From Desulfobacterales bacterium (lineage in GTDB: Bacteria; Desulfobacterota; Desulfobacteria; Desulfobacterales; JAFDDL01): a DNA stretch of 64,000 nucleotides. Below are positions 36,006 through 45,516 of this stretch, one piece after another. The stretch is taken from contig JAVEYW010000006.1 of NCBI GenBank assembly GCA_034003325.1, positions 130,362-194,361 of the forward strand, read 5' to 3'. The stretch's first letter is position 1. Every line of letters starts with the position of its first letter. The notes below the pieces were generated by a model that was given only the letters and a program-made list of their open reading frames with translations, ran no database searches and was not told the origin of the DNA. The translations under genes and the position numbers were made by a program.

Positions 36006-37874
36006 GTGAGCCTTTCATATCATATAACCCATGTTATGCCACTGAATACCACCCCCCTATCGGTTAAACTCAAAAATGCCCTGCGTATAGACCGGGCCCT
36101 TAGATTTGTATGGCGGGCCAGTCCCGGATGGACGGTTGCTTCCGGTGCCTTGATCGTGATTCAAGGTGCTTTGCCCCTGTTGTCCCTTTATCTTGTCAAG
36201 TTGATTATTGACGCGGTTTCCGGCATGATTTTTCCGGTATCGAATCAAATGGCAGCGGCGAGTAACGGGTTTTCGGAGGTTGTTTCATACATTTGCCTCG
36301 CCGGCGGCGTGGGGTTAATAACGGCAGGCAGTCGATTTTTTGCCGATTATGTGAAAAAAGCACAAGCTCTGACGGTTACCGACTATATGTATTCCGTGCT
36401 TCATGAAAAGTCGGTGGCTGTGGATCTTGCTTATTATGAATCCCCCGGGCACCGCGATACGCTTCATCAGGCACAACGGGATGGACCGTACCGCCCTACC
36501 AGTATTGTCAACGGCTTAGTGCAAGCCGGTCAGAGCGCCGCCTCGCTTACTGCGATGTTATGGCTCCTTGTCATGTTTAACCCCTTGCTGCCTCTGGTGA
36601 TGCTGGCGGCGGTCATTCCCGGGGTGATGATGCGCCTGACCTATTCGGATCGCATTTATCATTGGCAGAAAAAGCGAACCGAGGACGAAAGAAGAAGCTA
36701 TTATTTCAATTGGCTTATGACGGATGGAGGGCATGCCAGAGAAATTAGACTCTTTGGCCTTGGCGACTATTTTATTGGGTGTTTTAATCGTATACGCAAC
36801 ACGTTAAGGCACGAAAAATTATGGTTCGAAAAGCGCCGGGCATTCGGGGATTTGGTCGCCCAGTCGAGTGTAACGATTGCTGTGTTTGGCTCCTTTATTT
36901 ACATCGCATCGGAAACTGTTCACGGGCGGATCTCTATTGGTGATATGGTGATGTATTTTCAAGCATTTCAACGAGGGCTTGCCTACATGGGCTCATTGTT
37001 GGACGCCGTGGCCGCGCTCTATGAAGATAATCTGTTTCTCTCCAATTTTTATGAATTCATGGATGTTCAACCGGATATTCAAGATCCTGAAAAACCGGAG
37101 CCTGTACCGAATGTGATAAAAACCGGATTTGCGATATCGAACATAACCTTTGGGTATCAAAATTGTGGAAAAAATGTAATAGAAAATTTGAATTTTGACA
37201 TAAAGCCGGGCGAGGTCGTCGCGCTAGTGGGGGAAAACGGGGCGGGAAAAAGCACAATGGTAAAGCTTCTTTGCAGACTCTATGACCCCGAGCTGGGTAG
37301 CATAAATTTGGACGGGGTGGATATTCGACATTTTCGCGCCGCAGAATATAGAAAAAGAATCTCGGTCGTATTTCAGGATTATATCCGGTATTACCTATCG
37401 GTTCGGGATAACATCCGGTTGGGAGATATTGATAAGGATAGCATGGATGAGAGCGTAAAAGCGGCGGCAGAAAAGGCGGGCATCGGTGACTATGTGGATC
37501 GACTGCATTCAGGGCTTGATACCACCCTGGGGCGATGGTTTAAAGGAGGGGAAGAGCTAAGTGTGGGGCAGTGGCAGATGGTTGCGATGGCAAGGGCTTT
37601 TTTTCGAGATGCAGACCTTGTCATTTTGGACGAGCCTGCCAGCGCCCTTGATATTAATGCCGAATCCCGGATTTTTGAAAAATTCAAGGAACTGGTTGAA
37701 AACAAAGCTGCCCTGATTATCAGCCATCGGTTTTCGACTGTAAAACTGGCGGATAAAATAATGCTTTTGCATGATGGCCGGATTGCGGAACGGGGAACCC
37801 ATGCGGAGCTGATGGCGTTGAATGGTCGATACGCCGCGCTTTACCGAAAGCAGGCTGAGCAATATCCGGTATGA
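36006..37874 (+). CDS. ABC transporter, fused permease and ATPase (exporter type)
   Basis: 622 residues. The N-terminal membrane domain has about six helices. The ATPase domain has Walker A GENGAGKS (about 409-416), signature LSVGQWQM (about 518) in place of LSGGQ, Walker B DLVILDEPASALD and the H-loop ISHRF. There is no N-terminal C39 peptidase domain. By position it may export the 47-residue peptide product, as LasD-type exporters do; a polysaccharide role is also possible. The start GTG 36006 or ATG 36036 is uncertain, with no strong ribosome site at either. Confidence 0.88.
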   Translation: MSLSYHITHVMPLNTTPLSVKLKNALRIDRALRFVWRASPGWTVASGALIVIQGALPLLSLYLVKLIIDAVSGMIFPVSNQMAAASNGFSEVVSYICLAGGVGLITAGSRFFADYVKKAQALTVTDYMYSVLHEKSVAVDLAYYESPGHRDTLHQAQRDGPYRPTSIVNGLVQAGQSAASLTAMLWLLVMFNPLLPLVMLAAVIPGVMMRLTYSDRIYHWQKKRTEDERRSYYFNWLMTDGGHAREIRLFGLGDYFIGCFNRIRNTLRHEKLWFEKRRAFGDLVAQSSVTIAVFGSFIYIASETVHGRISIGDMVMYFQAFQRGLAYMGSLLDAVAALYEDNLFLSNFYEFMDVQPDIQDPEKPEPVPNVIKTGFAISNITFGYQNCGKNVIENLNFDIKPGEVVALVGENGAGKSTMVKLLCRLYDPELGSINLDGVDIRHFRAAEYRKRISVVFQDYIRYYLSVRDNIRLGDIDKDSMDESVKAAAEKAGIGDYVDRLHSGLDTTLGRWFKGGEELSVGQWQMVAMARAFFRDADLVILDEPASALDINAESRIFEKFKELVENKAALIISHRFSTVKLADKIMLLHDGRIAERGTHAELMALNGRYAALYRKQAEQYPV

Positions 37875-38018
37875 AGATACAAAGGAATGCGGTTACGGTG
37901 AGGTGAAATCAAGTTCTTTATTTTGAATTGATATATATTTTGCCCGTTTTATAAAAAATCCGAATTGCTGGATTCAAAATTCAGCATCCAAAATTATTTT
38001 TTAGTCATGCTGTTTTAA

Positions 38019-38034
38019 TGGCATGAGTATTGCT
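38019..38034 (+). promoter_or_regulatory. Sigma-54 (RpoN) promoter upstream of the 192-residue secreted protein
   Basis: TGGCAT (38019-38024), GAGTA, TTGC (38030-38033), T, with exact GG-N10-GC spacing. It lies 73 bases before ATG 38107. It matches the promoter at 34727 in both boxes, so the two units probably respond to the same activator. Confidence 0.75.
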
Positions 38035-38106
38035 TTGAATCAATGTAAGCAAACAGAAGAATATTGAAGGGTATTATAAATTCGAAAACGAACAAATGAG
38101 GGAAAA

Positions 38107-38685
38107 ATGAAAAATTTAACATGGGGTATTGTGACGCTTACGATGGTTGCGATATTTTCTTCTATTCTTTCGGCAGAAGAGGCTATCGGTCCAATGGACT
38201 GGCGCGCTGTTTATAGAGCCGCTCTTGAAAAGGGCAAGGTGGCGCCGGTTAACCAGGCGAAGCCCGCCGGGTTGGCGTACGCTGCGCCCGAGGAAGTGGT
38301 GCTGGCTGAGGCTATTGCGATGGCACTGATGGCGGAAAAGGGCGAGCGCGTTTGTGAGTGTTTAAAAATAGCGATTGAGCTTGAGTATAATCCGTACCTG
38401 GTGCTGAAAAATATTTATGCGGTGGGCGGGGATCTGGAAATCGATCAGCTTTGCATGTGTGCAACAGAGGCGGGGGTGATGAAAGCGATCATCGCCAAGG
38501 CGGCTAAAGATGCGATGACGCCTCTAAATCAGCCCGTGTATGACATTGATGAAATCGCGCAGTCGCAATGCCTTAAGGGTGAAGACGGACTGGCCTATAC
38601 GCTGGCTGACAATGATCTTAAAGAGATTCCGATTGACGATAATGGCGATAAGAACTTTGCATCGAACTCAAGCCCCAGTCCCTGA
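38107..38685 (+). CDS. Secreted protein of unknown function with Cys motifs
   Basis: 192 residues; AGGGAAAA precedes the ATG. Signal peptide about 1-23. The middle is helical and Ala-rich with a C-E-C motif (VCECLKIAIEL) and a C-M-C motif (LCMCATEAG), then one more Cys (SQCLKGE). The tail is acidic and disordered, ending in SNSSPSP. I do not recognise the family. The position between the ABC exporter and the export outer-membrane genes, and the sigma-54 promoter shared with the peptide gene, suggest an envelope role in the same regulon. A terminator follows. Confidence 0.75.
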   Translation: MKNLTWGIVTLTMVAIFSSILSAEEAIGPMDWRAVYRAALEKGKVAPVNQAKPAGLAYAAPEEVVLAEAIAMALMAEKGERVCECLKIAIELEYNPYLVLKNIYAVGGDLEIDQLCMCATEAGVMKAIIAKAAKDAMTPLNQPVYDIDEIAQSQCLKGEDGLAYTLADNDLKEIPIDDNGDKNFASNSSPSP

Positions 38686-38716
38686 CCTTTTTTGAAGCAG
38701 TGCCTGAGTAGTTCAG

Positions 38717-38753
38717 AAACCCCTACCGAAAAAATTTTCATAGGGGTTTTTTT
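38717..38753 (+). terminator. Rho-independent terminator
   Basis: AAACCCCTA (38717-38725) pairs with TAGGGGTTT (38741-38749), with a T-run to 38753. It closes the unit of the 192-residue secreted protein. Confidence 0.88.
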
Positions 38754-38754
38754 G

Positions 38755-38784
38755 TTGACAAACCAGCAAGTTAAAATCTATAAA
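38755..38784 (+). promoter_or_regulatory. Sigma-70 promoter for the polysaccharide export genes
   Basis: TTGACA (38755-38760), an 18-base spacer and TATAAA (38779-38784), directly after the terminator and about 48 bases before the TTG start at 38833. Confidence 0.65.
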
Positions 38785-38832
38785 CGGCCATTATTCCGCT
38801 GCATTGCCAATTTCTGACGAAAGGAGCTGATT

Positions 38833-40191
38833 TTGATAAAGAGAATTCCGCTTTTGCTCTCCTGCCTGCTATGGTGTCTATTCGTGTGTCATGATGCGAT
38901 GGCTGCCGATGCGCCCGTGGGGCAGCAGAATCAGCCGGAGAGTTTCTCGCCCATCCCGGTAGGGCAAACTGAAGAAAAGATTATTCCCGGCCAGGGTCAA
39001 ATAGAGGCTGATGTTTTCGGGAAAAAAGGAGGGTATTACCACCCTTTCTTACTTTTTGAAGAACGCTGGACGGATAACCTATATTATACCAATTCAAAAG
39101 AGGAAGAAGATTTTATCACGACGATATCTCCCGGTATATGGCTTGCGCTTCCGGCGAACAGAGAAAAACTTTTGGAAATTGGCACCACCACAACAAGCCC
39201 CGGCGGACTTAAAGTGAGCCGCATGAAACCCGAAGCGGCTCGAAAATTCCAAAGCTATCTATTCTATGCGCCGGAATTTGTCTATTATGCGGATAATTCA
39301 CAACATGATGCCATTAACCATCAGGTCGAAGGCATGTTGCAATATAATTTAAATATGGGACTCTCTATTGACGTGGTGGATCAGTACCAAAGTAACCATG
39401 AGCCTAACGATAACGGCATATCTGAGCGAATTGATAAGTACAAAGACAATTTATTCGATTTGTTGCTGGTGTATGAAACGCCGGAGCGATTCAAGTTTAG
39501 GTTCGATTATTCAAATTACGATCTTAATTATGACGATGATGTGAATGAATACAGAAACAGGAACGACAACTCTTATGCGTTTTATGCCTTTTACAAAGTG
39601 AAGCCTAAAACTTCTGTTTTTGTTGAATATGAATTTGCAGATATTCGGTATGATGAATATACGGATTCAGACAGTTCGGAGCATAGATATTATGGCGGGC
39701 TTGATTGGAATATGACAGCCAAGACCAACGGGCGCATAAAACTTGGATATATAGAGAAAGATTTTGACAAGGGAAGCGCGTTTGATGATGACGACTTTTC
39801 GCTTGAAATACAAACACAGCATAATTTTACACCCAAGCGGGCTTTGAAATTGGTCGGTTTCCGGCGGTTTAATGAATCGTCCCTGATCGATTCCTCGGCC
39901 GTTTTGACAACCGGAATCACCGCCGCCTGGCTTCAGCGGTTCACTGAGAAGTGGTCCGGGACATTACAGTGTTCATTTACAATGGATGAATATGACGGGC
40001 TGATTACCTATAACCGGGTAACCGACGACCGAGTAGACGATATTTTCAGCATCGCGCCTGCGTTAAGATATAAAATGCGGGACTGGCTGGTAGTTGATTT
40101 CGCTTATATTTTTGCAATCAGGGATTCAAATTTCAGCCTGTTTGATTACACAACCAATACCATCTTTTTTAGAGTGGATATTTTCATTTGA
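38833..40191 (+). CDS. Outer-membrane beta-barrel protein of exopolysaccharide export (BBP2-like)
   Basis: 452 residues from TTG 38833, six bases after AAGGAG. Signal peptide about 1-24 (cut after AMA). The mature part has many alternating, aromatic-ended strands (FKFRFDYSNYDLNY, KTSVFVEYEFADIRY) and ends in a C-terminal aromatic/hydrophobic pattern (FFRVDIFI), as in barrel proteins. Such barrels are regular members of Wza/Wzc-type loci. It overlaps wza by four bases (ATGA). Confidence 0.75.
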   Translation: MIKRIPLLLSCLLWCLFVCHDAMAADAPVGQQNQPESFSPIPVGQTEEKIIPGQGQIEADVFGKKGGYYHPFLLFEERWTDNLYYTNSKEEEDFITTISPGIWLALPANREKLLEIGTTTTSPGGLKVSRMKPEAARKFQSYLFYAPEFVYYADNSQHDAINHQVEGMLQYNLNMGLSIDVVDQYQSNHEPNDNGISERIDKYKDNLFDLLLVYETPERFKFRFDYSNYDLNYDDDVNEYRNRNDNSYAFYAFYKVKPKTSVFVEYEFADIRYDEYTDSDSSEHRYYGGLDWNMTAKTNGRIKLGYIEKDFDKGSAFDDDDFSLEIQTQHNFTPKRALKLVGFRRFNESSLIDSSAVLTTGITAAWLQRFTEKWSGTLQCSFTMDEYDGLITYNRVTDDRVDDIFSIAPALRYKMRDWLVVDFAYIFAIRDSNFSLFDYTTNTIFFRVDIFI

Positions 40192-40982
40192 TGATTATGA
40201 AAAAAGCATGCCTTTTTGTTTTAATCCTAATGATGGGGTCGGCTTTTGCGATCGCCGCGGAATACACCGTGGGTGATGGCGATGTGCTTGATATTAATGT
40301 TTATGAAAACCAGGATCTTTCCACCACAGTCAGAGTGAGTGCCGACAACACGATTCGGGTGCCGCTGATTGGCGAGGTGAATGTGGAGAATCTTACGGTT
40401 TCTCAAGTTTCCGCCAAAATAGAGAAACTGCTGGCGGACGGGTATCTCGTAAATCCCCAGGTGGATGTTTTCATTAAAGAATACAGAAGTAAAAAAGCGA
40501 TTATTCTCGGGCAGATTAAAACGCCCGGGCTTTATGAGCTTCGGGGGAAAACAACACTTCTTGAATTTATATCCACTGCGGGGGGCTTGACGCCGGATGC
40601 GGGAAGCACCGCGACGATTAAGCGAAAAATAGCTGAAACCAATGAGGCCGATAAGATTGTCATCGACCTGGATCTTCTGGTTAAAAAGGGGGATACATCC
40701 TTAAATCTTCCGATTCGGGATGGCGACAGCGTCTATATTTCAAAAGCCGATATCTACTACGTTTCCGGAGAAGTTAATAAGCCCGGATCTTACAAAATAG
40801 AGGCGGATCTCACGATTATCAAAGGGATTACAACGGCCGGGGGTTTTTCGAAAATCGCAGCCAAAAACAAAGTGAGGGTAATCAGAATCGTTGCCGGGCA
40901 AAAGCAGGTTCTTGAAAATGTTAAAATGGATATGCCCGTTTTCCCAGATGATGTGATTATCGTTCCGGAGAGTTTTTTCTGA
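40188..40982 (+). CDS. Polysaccharide export protein (Wza-like)
   Basis: 264 residues. Signal peptide (about 1-23), a poly_export domain opening with YTVGDGDVLDINVYEN, and then two SLBB-type repeats (KAIILGQIKTPGLYEL and YYVSGEVNKPGSYKI). There is no lipobox cysteine, so it may not be a lipoprotein, unlike E. coli Wza. It forms the outer-membrane or periplasmic export channel together with the Wzc-like protein encoded four bases downstream. Confidence 0.93.
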   Translation: MMIMKKACLFVLILMMGSAFAIAAEYTVGDGDVLDINVYENQDLSTTVRVSADNTIRVPLIGEVNVENLTVSQVSAKIEKLLADGYLVNPQVDVFIKEYRSKKAIILGQIKTPGLYELRGKTTLLEFISTAGGLTPDAGSTATIKRKIAETNEADKIVIDLDLLVKKGDTSLNLPIRDGDSVYISKADIYYVSGEVNKPGSYKIEADLTIIKGITTAGGFSKIAAKNKVRVIRIVAGQKQVLENVKMDMPVFPDDVIIVPESFF

Positions 40983-40985
40983 CCT

Positions 40986-43184
40986 ATGGAAGAAAAAGAA
41001 ATACACCTCAGAGATTATCTGCGAATCGTAAATAGGCGGAAAACCACCGTTTTAACCTTCTTTATCATCACCTTTCTCGCGGTGGTCATTGCGACATTCA
41101 CCGCGACGCCCATCTACCAGGCAACGACAAAGGTCATGATGGAGCGGGATGTTTCAAGCCCTTTGGCCGGAAATTACAGTTACCTGCCTTACGATCCGGA
41201 ATTCCTGGAAACTCAGTATCAGGTCATCACCAGCATGGCCGTGGCTGAAAAGGTTGTCGGTATTCTCGATCCGGATAAGGTGTATCACGCTTTTTTCAAA
41301 GAAGGGCGTGGGGGAAAAAGCATTATCGCACTCATCGCGGGGTGGTTTAATACCCAGTATTCCGCATTTAAAGAAATCGTCGGCATTCAAAAGCTGTTAT
41401 CAACCGCTGAGGCGGATTTGGATCAGGAGACGGATGCCCCGTTGAGCAAAACCGAAGAGATTGCCCGATCCGTTCAAGCCGGTATCAGCGTGTCTCCGGT
41501 CGCCAATTCGAGAGTTGTTGAAATTAGTTACATGTCTGAAAATCCGGCGCTTGCCGTGAAAGTAGCCAATTCCGTCGCCCAGGCGTATATCAATAATCTG
41601 TTGGATATGCGGATGGAGGTTTCAAATTACAGCATCAAGTGGATGACCAAAAAGGCGGAAACGCAGCGGGAGAAACTGGAGAAATCTGAAAAGGTTCTTC
41701 AGGCCTATCTGAGAAGCCAGGATATTGTTACTGTTGAAGATAAAATAGCGCTGATACCCGAGCGGCTTTCCGAGCTGAGCAGGCGATTGACGAACGCCGA
41801 GACCGAACAAAAAGAGTTAAAGGCGGTCTATGATCAGATATTAAGCACGGGTTCCGGCGCTCTCGAAGCCATTCCCGTCATTGCTGAAAATGAGGCGGTG
41901 GATGCCATCAACAAACAGATTTTGAAAGCGGAACAAAATATCTCCGACCTTTTAAAAAAATATGGTCGCAAACACCCCATCTTGATTTCGGCCATGGATG
42001 AGCTGAAGGGATTGAGAAGCAAAAAACATGCGGAGATGCAAAAGGCCGTTCAGACCATTAAAAACAGATACCAGCTGGCTAAATCCAACGTGGGGGATTT
42101 ACAGGCACTGCTTGAGCAGACCAAGTTTGAAGCCGCCAATTTGAATGAAAAATATATTCAACTGGGAATACTCAAAAGAGAGGTGGAGACCAATAGAAGC
42201 CTTTATGACGCGTTAATGAGGAAATTAAAGGAAAGAGATATCACGGAAGAAAATCAGACCGTGAATGTTTGGGTGATTGAAGAGGCGGCGTTGCCGAAAA
42301 TCCCCGCCAAACCGAACAAGAAAAGGAACATCCTGCTGGCAACTATACTGGGGCTTTTCGGCGGCGTTGGCCTGGCTTTTTTTCTTGAATATCTCGATAA
42401 TACCGTTAAAAGCCCGGAAGATATCGAAGAAAAATTCGATATTCCCGTCATCGGGGCCATATCCTTGTTTAAGGGGATGGACGAAACCATTGTCAATAGT
42501 ATTTTGGCGGAGTCCACGCCCATCGTTTCTGAAGGCTTCAAGAGCCTTAGAACGTCTATTTTTCTCTCTTCCGCAGACAAACCACCCGGCTCATTGGTCG
42601 TTACCAGCATGTCGCCTGGCGAGGGTAAATCATCCATATGCGCCTGTCTGGCTGCGACGATTGCAAGGGCCGGGAAAAAGACCCTTTTAATTGATGCAGA
42701 CATGCGGCGGCCGGTGCAGCACCAAAATTTCAAGCTGAATAATACTACGGGTCTTAGCTCTTTTCTGGCGGGTATTGAGACCAAAAATATTATTGAAAAC
42801 GGTCCGGTTGAAAATTTGCATGTAATAACGGCAGGACCCGTGCCGCCCAACCCATCGGAGCTCTTGAGCTCTGATAGGATGGGGAAATTAATCGCAAAAC
42901 TTTCTGATGTCTATGACATGATTCTTGTTGACTCGCCCCCGGCATTAAATGTCAGTGATCCACTTATCATCAGTAAAAATGTTCAGGGCGTGGTGATTGT
43001 ATCCTGGGCCGGATCAACCACCTATGAAATGATAAGCAAGGGCTTAAAACTCTTCAAGGAAATATCCGTTCCCTTAATTGGTATGATCCTAAACCGATTT
43101 GATGCCAAAAAAAGCGGATATTATTATGGGTATGGCGATTACTATTACTCCTCTTCTTCCAAACCCAAAGATGACGAAGAATAG
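40986..43184 (+). CDS. Wzc-like polysaccharide co-polymerase with tyrosine autokinase
   Basis: 732 residues. A Wzz-type domain with membrane helices near 20-40 and 445-465 frames a long coiled-coil periplasmic part. The BY-kinase domain has Walker A SPGEGKSS (about 544-551), a Walker A' LIDADMRRP and Walker B DMILVDSPPA. The C-terminus is Tyr-rich (YYYGYGDYYYSSSS), the usual autophosphorylation cluster. It controls chain length and export. The next gene starts inside its last 14 bases. Confidence 0.93.
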   Translation: MEEKEIHLRDYLRIVNRRKTTVLTFFIITFLAVVIATFTATPIYQATTKVMMERDVSSPLAGNYSYLPYDPEFLETQYQVITSMAVAEKVVGILDPDKVYHAFFKEGRGGKSIIALIAGWFNTQYSAFKEIVGIQKLLSTAEADLDQETDAPLSKTEEIARSVQAGISVSPVANSRVVEISYMSENPALAVKVANSVAQAYINNLLDMRMEVSNYSIKWMTKKAETQREKLEKSEKVLQAYLRSQDIVTVEDKIALIPERLSELSRRLTNAETEQKELKAVYDQILSTGSGALEAIPVIAENEAVDAINKQILKAEQNISDLLKKYGRKHPILISAMDELKGLRSKKHAEMQKAVQTIKNRYQLAKSNVGDLQALLEQTKFEAANLNEKYIQLGILKREVETNRSLYDALMRKLKERDITEENQTVNVWVIEEAALPKIPAKPNKKRNILLATILGLFGGVGLAFFLEYLDNTVKSPEDIEEKFDIPVIGAISLFKGMDETIVNSILAESTPIVSEGFKSLRTSIFLSSADKPPGSLVVTSMSPGEGKSSICACLAATIARAGKKTLLIDADMRRPVQHQNFKLNNTTGLSSFLAGIETKNIIENGPVENLHVITAGPVPPNPSELLSSDRMGKLIAKLSDVYDMILVDSPPALNVSDPLIISKNVQGVVIVSWAGSTTYEMISKGLKLFKEISVPLIGMILNRFDAKKSGYYYGYGDYYYSSSSKPKDDEE

Positions 43185-45516
43185 ACTATTTATTTTCCTG
43201 ATCATTTTTTCGCCCTTGGCATTTGGCACCGTGGAGCCGTGGTCATATGCCGTAATGGAAATTCTTACTTTCTTCGCGCTGGCAATGTTGCTGATAACGG
43301 GGGCGAAAAATCAGGAAACGCTTCTTGCTGTTCCGGGAATTATCCCGCTTCTTCTTTTTTTAGTCTATATCATCATACAGATCATTCCGCTGCCTCCCGC
43401 AGTGGTCAAATTCTTTTCACCTGCCGCCTACAACCTGCATTCAGCAGCCATCGCGTTATCGGCCCCGGATGCTTGGATGACGTTTTCCATTCATCCCGCG
43501 AATACCCTGAAGGAATTTTTCAGATGGGCGACCTATGCTGCGTTTTATGTGCTGACCATTCAGCTCTTAAGGCGCCATGATCGGATCAAGAAAACGGTGG
43601 TCGCCGTAACGATTTTCGGCGCCCTGCTATCCTTCTCATCCATTCTTCAATTCTATCTGACGGATGATATGGCGCTTTGGTTTCGGCATGTCCCCAAAAA
43701 TTCTTTGATTGTCGGACCCTATATCTGCCATAACCACTATGCCGGACTGATGGAGATGATTTTCCCGGTTGTACTGGCCCTGTTTTTTTTTCACAGACCC
43801 AGAGCGAGAAGTACCTCCCTTCTAAAGGGGGTCGTTGAAATTCTAAGCCAGGAGAAGGCCAATATTCATATTTTAATCGGCATGGCCGCCCTTTTAATCG
43901 CGACCTCCGTCTTCGTCAGTCTTTCCAGGGGCGGCATGCTCAGTTTGTGCCTTTCCCTCGTTTTTTTCACTTATCTTCTTTTAAAAAGAAAGATAAGCCG
44001 ATCGAATACGATTCTGATCACCGCTATCATTGTGTTGACTGCGTTGTCCGTGGGATGGTTCGGCTGGGGCAAAATTTTTGAGCGATTTGCGAGTCTCAAA
44101 AAGGTGGATGGCACTATCTATGAGGCGCGACTGGATTTTTGGAAAGATACGGTTAAGATAGTCAAAGATTTTCCTGTTACCGGAACGGGGATGGGAACAT
44201 ATGGTGATATATACCCTTCCTATCAAAGTGGTTTCGGAAATCTTACGGTTGATCATGCGCATAATGATTATCTGGAGCTGGCCGCAGAGGGAGGGGGTAT
44301 CGGTTTTGTTCTTGCAGCGGCTTTTATCATCGTTTTTTTTGTAAAAACTTACCGGACGTTTCTGACGCGAGGTGACGCCTATTCCCTATATATTTCCATG
44401 GGAAGTATGACGGGTGTTATTGCCTTGCTTATTCACGCGCTCACGGATTTCAATTTTTATGTGGGCGCCAACGGGTTATGGTTTTTCTTTTTGGCGGGGC
44501 TTGCCGTATCGGCTTCCAATACAACGATGCGGGATGGCGCAAGGTCCTCTCGCTTAGAGCCTGTTCGGTCACAAAGGGTAAAAATCGCATCCGTTATCGT
44601 GATCTGCGTCATGATGGTTGCCGTAACGGTTTACCATATGGCTGTGTTGACCGGAAACTTTTATTTTTCACATATCAGCCATTATCGCGCAGGCGCAAAA
44701 ACCCAGAAAGAGGATCTGCAAAAAATCAAGCGGATCGTCGAATATGCATCCATTTTTAATCCCTTAAATAGTGTCTATTCCTTTGCAAGCGCCAATGCCT
44801 CTCTGTTTTTAAATGATGAGATTTCGGCGATGCGGGATTTCAAAAAAGCGATTCGCCTCAATCCCGCCAATAGTGGTTACCTGAAGAGATTGGGTGATAT
44901 TTTTGCCAAAAAAGGAGCGCGTGATCTTGCTGAAAAACTTCTTTTTGCAAGTGTGGTTAGGGATATCAGCAATGCCGACAATGCGCTGGAATATGGCGCC
45001 TGGCTTCTTGCCAACAACAAGACAGCACTCGGGCTGGCTTATGTTAAGCGAGCGGTTGAAATCGAAAAGAGAAAGATCGACAGTGCGCTTACGACCATGG
45101 CCATTTACAATGTAAGTGACGAGGATATGCTGGAAGCCGTTCCAAAAATCCCCGGGGCGGTGATGGCATATGCTGATTTCCTATATGGTTCCGGAAAGCG
45201 ACAAGAAGCGGAAAACCAATATCTGGCGGCGTTATCCTTTATCGAAAAGCAGGAAACAATCAGTCGATGGGAATTTTACAGGGTTTATGACTTCTTTAAG
45301 AAGAGGGGCAACGATAAAGACGCATTGAAGGTGATGAAAAGGGCTTCCGAAGTTCTACCGCGTGACGCGGGGATAAGAATTTCGCTGGGCGATTTATATC
45401 AGAATATGGGAATTACCTATAGAGCGCAGGAAGAATATCAGCAGGCCGTTTTTATTGATCCCGACAATCAAACGGCCAAGCGGCGATTGAAAGCGTTAAA
45501 ACCCGTCAATCCGTAA
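43171..45516 (+). CDS. O-antigen ligase/polymerase-like protein with C-terminal TPR repeats
   Basis: 781 residues from ATG 43171 (an in-frame ATG 72 bases earlier lies deep in wzc). There are about ten to twelve membrane helices, with an O-antigen ligase core including NHYAGLMEMIFP, VSLSRGGMLSL and DHAHNDYLELAAEGG, which has the conserved His pattern. The last 300 residues are soluble helical repeats typical of TPR (FKKAIRLNPANSGYLKRLGD, QQAVFIDPDNQTAKRRLK). It probably ligates or polymerises the exopolysaccharide. Its end overlaps the convergent gene by 11 bases. Confidence 0.85.
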   Translation: MTKNRLFIFLIIFSPLAFGTVEPWSYAVMEILTFFALAMLLITGAKNQETLLAVPGIIPLLLFLVYIIIQIIPLPPAVVKFFSPAAYNLHSAAIALSAPDAWMTFSIHPANTLKEFFRWATYAAFYVLTIQLLRRHDRIKKTVVAVTIFGALLSFSSILQFYLTDDMALWFRHVPKNSLIVGPYICHNHYAGLMEMIFPVVLALFFFHRPRARSTSLLKGVVEILSQEKANIHILIGMAALLIATSVFVSLSRGGMLSLCLSLVFFTYLLLKRKISRSNTILITAIIVLTALSVGWFGWGKIFERFASLKKVDGTIYEARLDFWKDTVKIVKDFPVTGTGMGTYGDIYPSYQSGFGNLTVDHAHNDYLELAAEGGGIGFVLAAAFIIVFFVKTYRTFLTRGDAYSLYISMGSMTGVIALLIHALTDFNFYVGANGLWFFFLAGLAVSASNTTMRDGARSSRLEPVRSQRVKIASVIVICVMMVAVTVYHMAVLTGNFYFSHISHYRAGAKTQKEDLQKIKRIVEYASIFNPLNSVYSFASANASLFLNDEISAMRDFKKAIRLNPANSGYLKRLGDIFAKKGARDLAEKLLFASVVRDISNADNALEYGAWLLANNKTALGLAYVKRAVEIEKRKIDSALTTMAIYNVSDEDMLEAVPKIPGAVMAYADFLYGSGKRQEAENQYLAALSFIEKQETISRWEFYRVYDFFKKRGNDKDALKVMKRASEVLPRDAGIRISLGDLYQNMGITYRAQEEYQQAVFIDPDNQTAKRRLKALKPVNP

